Positions 6,857 to 14,259 of a stretch of DNA of 16,676 nt are shown here, piece after piece (positions within the stretch are counted from its first letter, which is position 1; every line of letters starts with the position of its first letter). Location of the stretch: the NCBI GenBank assembly GCA_021798635.1, contig JAJZGH010000095.1, forward strand, positions 1 through 16,676, in the 5' to 3' direction. Under the pieces are notes generated by a model that was not told the origin of the DNA, made no database searches, and worked only from the letters and a program-made list of their open reading frames with translations. The translations under genes and the position numbers were made by a program. This stretch comes from Planctomycetota bacterium. GTDB lineage: Bacteria; Planctomycetota; Phycisphaerae; WQYP01.

Positions 6857-8208
6857 GGCTTTAATTCCTCAAGGAACTTCATGAACGCGTCCGCCAAGTG
6901 AGCTGCTTGCGCATCCGTGAGCGCGGCTTTCCGCCAAGTCAGGCATAAACTCAAACGGGAACGAAAGGTCGTCAGCGCAAAGACGATTGGCAACAACGGC
7001 CCCACCGGCGAAATGCGGATGTAATTTTGTACTACGTTTCCGGTGCTCGTGGTTTGATTCACCCATGACCCGGTCAGATTGACATTCGATACGCCGGCCA
7101 GGAGGGGGCAGTTCTTCTGGAAGAAAAGAGCCTTATGGCGAGGCTGCTCATAAAGTTCAGAGAAATATTTCACCACCGCCAATTCACCGAATGCGGCGAT
7201 TGCACCACTGCGCTTTTTGAACGCCGCGGTCTGTCGGGCGGCGCGGACGATAAGCTCCGTCGGCGTTTGTATCTCGGGCCTCTGGAATGTGGTAATGCAG
7301 GAACTTAAAAATAAACCGAACGTTTGATCCAAAGGCTTATCAGCCAAAGCGCGAATATCGACAATGGATCCGATGCTCACCGCCGTGCGACTGCCGGCCC
7401 ACCAGCGCCGGCGCAGTTTATATCGGCTTTCCGCGGTTAACTGCCCAATGACCATGGCTATGGCGGCGAGGAAAATATCGTTTAATCGGCACTGTCTGGC
7501 TTTGGCGCAGGAAAGAAGCGTATTGAGGGTCCCATCAGGCAGCACGTGCATGGAACAACCGGCGGAGAAATCCATAGGATCCGCAAGATCAAAACGCCAC
7601 GATCGGCGATGGGTAAAATAACGGCGAGCGGCGTGGAGTGTTTTCATGGGTGCAGTCAAGGAGCTGCGACGGCTTTGGAAGAAATTATCAAAGCTTTGAT
7701 CACTGATACGCAACACCGGCAGACGCTCTACCGGCGTGCCGTCGTGAACGGTCAGAATCAATCGCATAAACTCACGGATGCTCCAACTGTCGCCAATCCA
7801 ATGGTCGTAAATGGTCAGCAGCCAATATCCGTTGCCTTCAGGAACGATACAAACACGTAACGGGATGTCAGTGGTGGCAAAGGGTGTGTTAAGTTCGCGG
7901 GCGGACAGCGTGGACAGCGATTCGTGACAAATTTGCACCACAACAGTTTTGTGATTGCTGAATATGGCGCACTGATCGTGAAATTGCGGCAGCCCCAATC
8001 CAATGGCATTGATGACAGCATCGATCGCTGCCTGCCAGCGTGGAATATCACATGTACCGTCTAACTGCATGGCCTGGGCAGCATTGTACGGGCCAAGAGT
8101 GGTCCAGCTTCGCATAAGCTGTTGAAAAATATTCAGTCGCATGTTCGCGCGAATTTTATCCGGCGGTTCTCCGCCATCCAAATCGCGAGATGATGATGTC
8201 TTATTCAT
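6853..8208 (-). CDS. condensation-domain-like acyltransferase (CoA-dependent acyltransferase superfamily)
   Basis: The 451-residue stand-alone protein resembles NRPS condensation, alcohol acetyltransferase and wax ester synthase/DGAT proteins. The active-site motif is DHWIGDS, giving His136 and Asp140 in the HxxxD spacing; the first His of the usual HHxxxDG is Asp135 and the last Gly is Ser141. Other family-like points are RLNDIFLAAIAMVIGQL (241-257), SIVDIRAL near 281 and GVSNVNLTG (372-380), which matches the 'SN' bridge motif of the C-terminal half. It would move an acyl group to an alcohol or amine, but donor and acceptor are unknown. There is no signal peptide, membrane helix, carrier domain or adenylation domain. 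It starts 9 nt after the methyltransferase-like gene and its TGA overlaps the comF-like ATG. The call rests on motifs and length, not on overall similarity. Confidence 0.72.
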   Translation of the reverse strand: MNKTSSSRDLDGGEPPDKIRANMRLNIFQQLMRSWTTLGPYNAAQAMQLDGTCDIPRWQAAIDAVINAIGLGLPQFHDQCAIFSNHKTVVVQICHESLSTLSARELNTPFATTDIPLRVCIVPEGNGYWLLTIYDHWIGDSWSIREFMRLILTVHDGTPVERLPVLRISDQSFDNFFQSRRSSLTAPMKTLHAARRYFTHRRSWRFDLADPMDFSAGCSMHVLPDGTLNTLLSCAKARQCRLNDIFLAAIAMVIGQLTAESRYKLRRRWWAGSRTAVSIGSIVDIRALADKPLDQTFGLFLSSCITTFQRPEIQTPTELIVRAARQTAAFKKRSGAIAAFGELAVVKYFSELYEQPRHKALFFQKNCPLLAGVSNVNLTGSWVNQTTSTGNVVQNYIRISPVGPLLPIVFALTTFRSRLSLCLTWRKAALTDAQAAHLADAFMKFLEELKP

Positions 8209-8217
8209 GCCATACGC

Positions 8218-8868
8218 CTATGCCAAATTTCGTAAGGGTGCTCTGAAGACGCGCGGAATAAACCGCCCCGTGCGAACACAGTAGGCGACGTATGGTGCGC
8301 CATGAATCTGGCGGAGATATTGCTCCTCGCGCAGGGCTTCGAGAGTAATAAGCGTGATATGAATCAGGGCGGTTGCCAGCATTAAAAACGTCGGTACCGT
8401 TAGAAACGTACAAAGCATCAGGATAATGGACAGGGCATAAATGGGATGCCGGACGATCCGATAGGCTCCGAGAATAATCAGTTCTGTTTTTTCGCCCGGA
8501 TCAATACCAATGCGCCATGATCGGCCCATCTGCCGCCAACAAATAAATGTCAGAACCAACGCCAGTAAGCCCAGCAGCGCTGCCACGACACCGATCCACT
8601 GCGTTTGCGGTGTCATGGGCCAAAGCGGCCGCAGGTACCAGAGGTGGGCAAAGCCACGGAAAGCCGAAACCCAGGGAAGAATGCACCAGGCGATAATGGC
8701 AGGAGTCCAAAGCAATCGCAAGCTGCGGCCGGTCTTTTCGCGCGGCAGTACATTGGGATCCTTGCCGATTTTGCGGCTAAGACGAACGGCTTTTATGATG
8801 ACCGTTCCCCAGTAAATAATTACCCATAACCCTGAAGCAGCGGCTGACAATCTTGGCAGCATCAACAT
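8218..8868 (-). CDS. ICMT/PEMT-like integral membrane methyltransferase
   Basis: The 216-residue protein has about five hydrophobic segments (near 10-27, 54-70, 91-112, 143-160 and 160-177). Its C-terminal half has the isoprenylcysteine carboxyl methyltransferase / phospholipid N-methyltransferase pattern: GAYRIVRHPIY (134-144), then EALREEQYL, then GAPYVAYCVRTGRFIP. These residues bind S-adenosylmethionine and the site faces the membrane. Bacterial members methylate lipids, prenylated or small hydrophobic substrates; which one applies here is unknown. The ATG at 8868 has a near-perfect GGAGG 7 nt upstream, the best ribosome site in this operon; a second ATG lies two codons in. It follows the lipoprotein gene by 34 nt and is followed 9 nt later by the acyltransferase-like gene, so the two products may act on the same membrane substrate (inference). 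Confidence 0.85.
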   Translation of the reverse strand: MLMLPRLSAAASGLWVIIYWGTVIIKAVRLSRKIGKDPNVLPREKTGRSLRLLWTPAIIAWCILPWVSAFRGFAHLWYLRPLWPMTPQTQWIGVVAALLGLLALVLTFICWRQMGRSWRIGIDPGEKTELIILGAYRIVRHPIYALSIILMLCTFLTVPTFLMLATALIHITLITLEALREEQYLRQIHGAPYVAYCVRTGRFIPRVFRAPLRNLA

Positions 8869-8890
8869 CCGTTAACCTCCGTAGGCCCCA
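8869..8890 (-). promoter_or_regulatory. strong ribosome binding site of the methyltransferase-like gene
   Basis: CGGAGG followed by a 7 nt spacer precedes the ATG at 8868 on the minus strand. Most other starts in this operon have weak or no such sites, so this one may set a higher translation level or mark an independent entry point. Confidence 0.6.
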
Positions 8891-8902
8891 TCATAACGAA
8901 GT

Positions 8903-9766
8903 TCATGGAAAACGGGGATTGTGCCATAAAGTCGCAGCCTTTACCGGGTAGTTGTGTCGGAGCTCCCAACGATGCAACGCACGTGAAACGACGCTGAGCA
9001 TCAAAGATTGTACGCCCGGGTTGGCACTTATATTGATATGGTCTATACCGGTTTGATGAAACGGCACGGGCATATCGCGGACATTCAGGTTGGTTATGTG
9101 CGTCATACGGGGATTCACGGCTTTAATGGGTACGCCGCGCAAAAAAGGCATCCAGTCTGTCAGCGGATGACTTTTATAGATGACGAAGCACTGCCGGACG
9201 TTGACCGGAATGCGGGGCGGCGTCACCGGATCAAGCAATAAAAGAAGCATGACTTTATACCCGTGATGTCCCAAGTATCGGGCCACCCGAATCTGGTCAT
9301 CGGCACCGTAGGAGTGACCGACGAGAATAAGTGGACCGTGAAGCATGCGGCGCTTTTCCGCGGAGAGTAAACGGTGTTCAAATGCTATATGTGCTTCATC
9401 CGCCAATGCCGCTGCGCTGATGATGTGCCGTCGATTCATCGTCCGTGAGAACGTGTCCATACCTGTTGAGAAAATTCCTAAAAATCCGCGCATGCAATAC
9501 ACATGTCCGGGATATCTGTCAGATTTTCCGGCACACAAGGCCCCATGGACCGCCAGCGGATTCGCCGGCAACCCGGTCAGATCGACGCACCCTGCCAAGG
9601 GCGAAATCAGTGACGCGGCCAAAATGAAGAACGCCACGGCCCGCAGTCGCCGTTTAATGCTGTGATTCAGCTGAACTTGTATGAGTGATCTTACCAGCAA
9701 AGGCGTCAGCCTTGTCCGGTAAGACTCCGCCAAGGAATTCTTGCACTTATGCGGATTTGTAAGCAT
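8903..9766 (-). CDS. alpha/beta-hydrolase-like lipoprotein
   Basis: The 287-residue product (from ATG 9766) has a lipoprotein signal: basic IKRRLR, a hydrophobic core and the lipobox LAGC at Cys60, so it is probably anchored in a membrane facing the periplasm. The mature part shows an alpha/beta hydrolase: RGFLGIFSTGMDTF near 93, the nucleophile elbow VGHSYGA (Ser152), LLLLDPVTPP (Asp179) and GIDHINI (His243), a full Ser-Asp-His set. It is likely an esterase or lipase of unknown substrate. The start is uncertain. ATG 9766 (or 9772) overlaps the end of the epimerase gene by about 20 nt and gives a very long n-region; a TTG at 9700, with AAGG upstream, would give a standard lipoprotein signal with Cys38. 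The frame stays open further upstream to 9892, inside the epimerase gene, which is not credible as coding. Confidence 0.75.
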   Translation of the reverse strand: MLTNPHKCKNSLAESYRTRLTPLLVRSLIQVQLNHSIKRRLRAVAFFILAASLISPLAGCVDLTGLPANPLAVHGALCAGKSDRYPGHVYCMRGFLGIFSTGMDTFSRTMNRRHIISAAALADEAHIAFEHRLLSAEKRRMLHGPLILVGHSYGADDQIRVARYLGHHGYKVMLLLLLDPVTPPRIPVNVRQCFVIYKSHPLTDWMPFLRGVPIKAVNPRMTHITNLNVRDMPVPFHQTGIDHINISANPGVQSLMLSVVSRALHRWELRHNYPVKAATLWHNPRFP

Positions 9767-10691
9767 TTGCATACCATTGCACTGTTTGAGCGAGGCCCTC
9801 ATCAAAAAATAACACCGGATCATAGCCAATGACCTTTTGGGCCAGGGTAATATCCGCCAAGGAGTCCCGAACGTCGCCGGGCCGGGGCGCAAGATATTCC
9901 GCCTGAACCGATTGGCCTAGATGCTTTACGATCTTTTCCAAAAGATTGTTCAGGCTGATATTTTGTCCGCAGGCAATATTAATCACCTCACCGGACGGGG
10001 ATCGGGCGCAAATCCCCGCCAGCATATTGGCATGAACAACATTTGAGACGTGGCAAAAATCCCGCGTTTGCCCGCCATCACCGTAAATTTGCGGACGGCG
10101 ATTTTCCAGCACAGCAGTGATAAATGCCGGAATAACCGCGGCGTAGGCGCTGCGCGGATTTTGCCGGGGGCCGAACACGTTAAAATAACGCAGACAAATT
10201 GTCGCCAGACCATACACCTGAGCATAAACGTCGGCGTATAATTCGCCGGCGTATTTCCCCACCGCATACGGGCTTTTGGGCACCGCCTTCATCCCTTCAT
10301 GCTTGGGCAGCGTGGGGCTTTCGCCATACGCACTGCTGCTGGCGGAATATACAACACGGCGAACTTTTTCCAATCTTGCGGCCTCCAATACATTCAGCGT
10401 TCCCCCAATGTTAACTGTATTATAGCGGATCGGGTCAGCCACGGACCCAGGAACGCTTCCCAGGGCAGCCAAGTGAAACACCACTTCAGCGCCGGAGGCG
10501 GCCTTACGACACTGCTGCAAATCCGTAATGTCACCCAGCATGAAATCTATCTGCGGTGCGACTTCAGCCAGATTCGCTTCAGAGCCGCCATTAAGATTAT
10601 CCAACACCCGCACTTTCGCACCGGCGGCTAATAACCCGCGAACCAAATGCGAGCCAATAAATCCGGCCCCACCGGTCACCAGTACGGACAT
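9747..10691 (-). CDS. NAD-dependent NDP-sugar 4-epimerase (UDP-GlcNAc/UDP-glucose 4-epimerase type)
   Basis: The 314-residue extended short-chain dehydrogenase has the Rossmann motif TGGAGFIGSH (6-15), FHLAALGSV near 72, the catalytic SASSSAYG (116-123) and YAVGK (Tyr142, Lys146), then LRYFNVFGPRQNP, IYGDGGQTRDF and a late RPGDVRDS. The LPKHE and FGPRQNP context resembles the WbpP/WbgU group that interconverts UDP-GlcNAc/UDP-GalNAc or the glucose forms; related dehydratases cannot be excluded. It would supply a sugar nucleotide for surface glycans. The ATG at 10691 gives the canonical N-terminus MSVLVTGGAG; an ATG at 10715 would add eight residues and has GGAG about 12 nt upstream, and a GTG at 10781 is open too. 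It is the first gene of the operon; its end overlaps the lipoprotein gene. Confidence 0.9.
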   Translation of the reverse strand: MSVLVTGGAGFIGSHLVRGLLAAGAKVRVLDNLNGGSEANLAEVAPQIDFMLGDITDLQQCRKAASGAEVVFHLAALGSVPGSVADPIRYNTVNIGGTLNVLEAARLEKVRRVVYSASSSAYGESPTLPKHEGMKAVPKSPYAVGKYAGELYADVYAQVYGLATICLRYFNVFGPRQNPRSAYAAVIPAFITAVLENRRPQIYGDGGQTRDFCHVSNVVHANMLAGICARSPSGEVINIACGQNISLNNLLEKIVKHLGQSVQAEYLAPRPGDVRDSLADITLAQKVIGYDPVLFFDEGLAQTVQWYANAYKSA

Positions 10692-10891
10692 GCTATTGTA
10701 TGCGGAAAAAATCATGGTATCGTCATTCTCCAGGTAAAGCACCCTGCTGCCCTGCGCGTGCGCATCAAGCGCATAGGCCACGGGGCGATAGTTTTACCAG
10801 AAAGCCCCCTGAACGGCGAGCGAACCCACCCGCGAACTCTAAGATGACGCATTATCGCGGCTGACATGCATTATGCTGATTTATCGGGCCG
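10692..10891. other. gap between the GH116 gene and the epimerase operon
   Basis: This 200 nt stretch on the minus-strand path holds no convincing gene. The best promoter-like match is TTCAGG, 17 nt, TATCGC, three of six matches in each box, which is too weak to call. There is no terminator-like stem with a T-run after the GH116 stop, so read-through from the glycosidase block cannot be excluded. Confidence 0.4.
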
Positions 10892-13800
10892 TCATGAAGC
10901 CGTACGGTCCCAGGAAACCTCCAGCGTCGCGCCGGGTTTCAGACGCAGGGGTCTCTGAAACCGGATAACCATGCGACCATCAACCACTTTCCCGGTGGCC
11001 TGAAGCGCTTCGCTATCGCAGATACACCGCAGTCCTTTCGTTGGATCAGAGCCTTCTACCGGAGTGAGGCCAATGGTAAATTCAGATAATGCCAACTTCC
11101 CGGCCTGATGCACAATTCGATGGATCCGCCGTGTTCCGGAATTCATGGCAAAATACTCACCCCATCCGGCGGCAGTGCAAAACAGCGACCGATGATCTGT
11201 TTCGGAAATCCGTGGGGTAAATCCCAGCGACCGCCGCACGGCATCCCAACGGAACCCCTGCAGGGCCAGCAGGACGGTCCAGACGCTTAACGGACGAAAA
11301 TAATGCTCGCCACATTCCACATGATCCCACGGTGCCCGCTGGTGCACATACCGATTATAAACGTCCGTTGTTACGGCAACCGCAAGATCCGTCCGCCCCA
11401 GAAACGCCAATGATGAGGAAAACATATATTCAATTCCGGTCCATGGCCCGCTCCACTGCCCCTCGCCACCGGGCGTTCCGCCATGCGGCCAAAATCCGTT
11501 AATGTAGGCAATTCCATCATCCGGATTCACATAAGGCATGCCGGGGCGGGTCTTTTGTCGGCAATAATGAAACGCCGCTTCATTATGGAGTTTAACATGG
11601 TCACGCGGAAGAATGTCACCCAAATCACAGAGGTCCGCATACCACTGTCCGACCGTTCCGGCCAATAAAATTCCGGTGTTCTCGGTGCCGGTCTGGATAT
11701 CGCGGGCCATCTGATAATAGTGACCATTCCACAGTTCACGTTCAAAGCTCTTTTTGCCTTTTTCCAACCAGAGGCTGTAATTGGCCTCGGTTGTGGTGTC
11801 GCCCAATATCCGCGCCATGCGAATGCCTGCAGCCAGCCCTGCCAACCAGATGCTTGAAACATAGGAAGTTGTGCCGCTCATGGGCCAGCCGTCGAATGTG
11901 CTGTCCGGACCGTGATCGTCGGGGAGGAAATCTTTACCCTTATCCGTGCGCTGGTCATAGGCCATGGCCCTGGTGATTACGGGCCACATTTCCCGCAGGT
12001 AGCCGTGGTCACCCGACCAGAGATAATCGCGATAGACCATAAGGGCGAACGCAGGCATAAGATCAATTTTGAACCACGCATCCGGATGCTCAAAGGTTCC
12101 AGGGAAAAAGTGCGGCATTTCTCCATCGGGCTTTTGATGGCGGGCGCTAAGTCGCATTGAAGTCTTTTGCTGATGGGGAAAAAGAAGCGAAATGGGGTGG
12201 GAACCATAAAACGCCACATCCAGTGTCTGCAAACCACAACAGCCCATGCCCTCCCAGACCGCAAACGTGCCGTCTTTTACCCACCAGGTTTCCTTGCTTA
12301 TCGTGGTAAGCTGGGCGTTGATCGCATCCTTGACCTTGGGCGGCATACTGCTGGCATAGAGCGCATTCTGGAAAGCCGCAGTCTGGTTAAATAATCCCTC
12401 ATGTGTATCCGCCACTTCGCGGACCACCTCCAAGGAGTTGCGGAACCAGCGGTTGTAAATGTGCCCCAGAAAATTGGCGTTGCTGGAATAGTCATACTGG
12501 TTGGGAAAATTCCACGCCAGAACAAATGTCACTTTTTTTGTTTCACGGGGTTGCAGGTCGACGGCGAAGGCCAAGGCGGCGTTGCGCGTATTTTCCGGTC
12601 CCACATCTTGTTCCAGCAAGGTGCCATGACTTTCAAAATTAGACCAGAACTTGTCCGCATCGCGCCACTGGACGGCAGCGTGCGCGTCACCGGACAGGGC
12701 GACCAAGGTCATATCGCCGCTGGAGGCGTCAAAGGAATCAACCCCGTATCCCGGCGTAAACGTGGCGTGGGCGAGGTGGGCCAATAATCCGCCGTAAAAG
12801 AATGGCATTTGCGTCCAGTGCGCCGGCGGCCAGCCGCCCCCGACGGAAGATGCCCATGCCGCCGTGCGGCCGGCACCGTACCGGCCGGTAATTAATAGCG
12901 GATCGCCGTCCGATGTTTTCAACACCACTTCTCCGCCGGGCCTTACTTCCGCAATGCGATTGTACCCACCGAGGGTTTCAAGTTCCGGCTCGCCACAAAT
13001 GAAATCCGCCTTTTTCGCGGCGGCAATGGATGTTTTGCGATTGACAGAATCGGGCGAATGACAGAATTTAATGGGAAGTGCCTGCTCAATGGCTGTGCCC
13101 TCAAGATGCCCCCATCGCGTGGAACTGTTGCCGTAGAAAGCATCCCACCCGCCGGTTACCAGCAAGCCCACGCCTTTATGCACCGCATCACGAAGCATGA
13201 CCATGTTGTCATGTCCCAGGGTGTCGGCGGAATGGGGAATTTCCCCCAGCCAGATTACATCGTACTGTTTGACCAACTCATCCACAGATGAAACCGGCAA
13301 TTGTATAGGCCCATTGTTGACTGTCACACTGGTATCAAGCGCGAGATTTTTTACTTGGGATAGAACCTCCTTTACGCGGGATGGCATGGATTCCAGCAGC
13401 ACCAATACCCGCACCGGTTTATTCATCGTGGACGCCTGCGCCTCGGTGCGGCTTTCCATGTGAATGGCGGTCATGGTAGCCGTGCGCTCAAGGCGATTTT
13501 GGGTGCCCGTCCAGCCATTGCTTAAGCCCACCGCATTGCGGATCGCCCCCATAAGCACCGCCTGAACCACGGTGTCGGCGTGGTTGGTAAGTTCAAAGGT
13601 AAAAATGGCGGCGGGAAGGCCTGATTTGCGGGGCTGATGCGGTATCAGCGGCGACCAGGCCGTCAGCGATACCTCAATTGGAAGAGCTGGTTCATCATAA
13701 CGCAGGCGTGCAATGGGCGCACGACCCTCAAAGGTGATATTCTTCACTGGTTGGCCCGGATTTGAGGATTGCCGAATTGTTTCCAATCGCCGCGTTACGA

Positions 13801-14149
13801 TGGGCTGCCCCGCTTGGCTGGTGCGCAGGGCGAAAAAAGTATCAGGCAAAACCAGCCGCTGTGCCCAGTTGTTAAAAATCTGCCACTCGTACATGCCGCC
13901 GTCAGCGCGAAGCTCAAACGTGCCGGCACCCATGCCCCCCAACGGAATGCCCGATGCCATCGGCGGATGAAAAACGATAATCTTGCCGTCCGGCCCGCGC
14001 AAAGGGACACCAATTTCTTCCGCATAGGCTTTGGCGGTAGCGGAAAGGGCCGGGGTGATAGCCATAGCCGTCGAGGCGGCACCGAGTACTTTAAGGAAGT
14101 TGCGTCGTGATACGTCGCGTGGTTTGACAGTAGCGTCGGAGTCCGTCAT
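10892..14149 (-). CDS. Tat-exported GH116 beta-glycosidase with an inserted glutamine-amidotransferase-like domain
   Basis: The 1085-residue protein begins with a Tat signal, SRRNFLKVLG at 14-23, ending near residue 40. GH116 retaining enzymes act on beta-glucosides, beta-xylosides or glucosylceramide. The N-terminal GH116 beta-sandwich starts at about 60 (IPLGGMGAGTFELRADGGMYEW), is interrupted at about 243-467 and resumes at about 468-570 (SGDMTLVAL ... KFWSNFESHG). The catalytic (alpha/alpha)6 barrel holds the nucleophile Glu633 in VWEGMGCCGLQTLDV and the acid/base Asp753 in PDSTFDGWPMSG, plus HVECGEHYFRPLSVW near 943. The insert has RVLVLLES, YDVIWLGEIP, VGLLVTGGWDAFYG, EQALPI and GAGRTAAWASSVGGGW, like glutamine-amidotransferase-like (ThuA/DUF1355-type) modules but with no Cys at the nucleophile elbow. 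The ATG at 14149 has AAAGGTG about 10 nt upstream. It follows the unassigned Tat gene by 110 nt. Confidence 0.9.
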   Translation of the reverse strand: MTDSDATVKPRDVSRRNFLKVLGAASTAMAITPALSATAKAYAEEIGVPLRGPDGKIIVFHPPMASGIPLGGMGAGTFELRADGGMYEWQIFNNWAQRLVLPDTFFALRTSQAGQPIVTRRLETIRQSSNPGQPVKNITFEGRAPIARLRYDEPALPIEVSLTAWSPLIPHQPRKSGLPAAIFTFELTNHADTVVQAVLMGAIRNAVGLSNGWTGTQNRLERTATMTAIHMESRTEAQASTMNKPVRVLVLLESMPSRVKEVLSQVKNLALDTSVTVNNGPIQLPVSSVDELVKQYDVIWLGEIPHSADTLGHDNMVMLRDAVHKGVGLLVTGGWDAFYGNSSTRWGHLEGTAIEQALPIKFCHSPDSVNRKTSIAAAKKADFICGEPELETLGGYNRIAEVRPGGEVVLKTSDGDPLLITGRYGAGRTAAWASSVGGGWPPAHWTQMPFFYGGLLAHLAHATFTPGYGVDSFDASSGDMTLVALSGDAHAAVQWRDADKFWSNFESHGTLLEQDVGPENTRNAALAFAVDLQPRETKKVTFVLAWNFPNQYDYSSNANFLGHIYNRWFRNSLEVVREVADTHEGLFNQTAAFQNALYASSMPPKVKDAINAQLTTISKETWWVKDGTFAVWEGMGCCGLQTLDVAFYGSHPISLLFPHQQKTSMRLSARHQKPDGEMPHFFPGTFEHPDAWFKIDLMPAFALMVYRDYLWSGDHGYLREMWPVITRAMAYDQRTDKGKDFLPDDHGPDSTFDGWPMSGTTSYVSSIWLAGLAAGIRMARILGDTTTEANYSLWLEKGKKSFERELWNGHYYQMARDIQTGTENTGILLAGTVGQWYADLCDLGDILPRDHVKLHNEAAFHYCRQKTRPGMPYVNPDDGIAYINGFWPHGGTPGGEGQWSGPWTGIEYMFSSSLAFLGRTDLAVAVTTDVYNRYVHQRAPWDHVECGEHYFRPLSVWTVLLALQGFRWDAVRRSLGFTPRISETDHRSLFCTAAGWGEYFAMNSGTRRIHRIVHQAGKLALSEFTIGLTPVEGSDPTKGLRCICDSEALQATGKVVDGRMVIRFQRPLRLKPGATLEVSWDRTAS
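12750..13420 (-). other. inserted class-I glutamine-amidotransferase-like domain inside the GH116 gene
   Basis: This marks residues about 244-467 of the GH116 product. It starts with the beta-strand VRVLVLL, continues with a Rossmann-like alternation (YDVIWLGEI, GVGLLVTGG) and ends with GAGRTAAWASSVGGGWPP and a Phe-Phe-Tyr-Gly helix, an ending typical of planctomycete VWA/BatA-like proteins that carry the same module. At the position of the catalytic Cys the sequence is GGWDAFYG, so it probably does not hydrolyse glutamine and may instead bind a ligand or partner. Limits are by eye, within about ten residues. Confidence 0.6.
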
Positions 14150-14259
14150 GTTATCATACACCTTTTGATGACCCCTTGGAGATCTCCGTCTGCGACCTCC
14201 GGCTGCAATTACCCGCGTAGTTATATGGCGGTATTGAAAAATGTCAAACCCGTGCGGTG

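Noticed and set aside
6853..8208. Reading the condensation-like gene as part of a non-ribosomal peptide cluster
   Set aside because: No adenylation, carrier, thioesterase or phosphopantetheinyl transferase gene is in the window and the HHxxxDG motif is altered.
9767..9892. N-terminal extension of the lipoprotein gene into the epimerase gene
   Set aside because: It would overlap the conserved epimerase C-terminus by nearly 150 nt and put over 80 residues before the hydrophobic signal core.
10692..10781. N-terminal extension of the epimerase to a GTG at 10781
   Set aside because: Epimerases of this family start directly at the Rossmann strand (MSVLVTGGAG); the extension has no ribosome site and low-complexity content.
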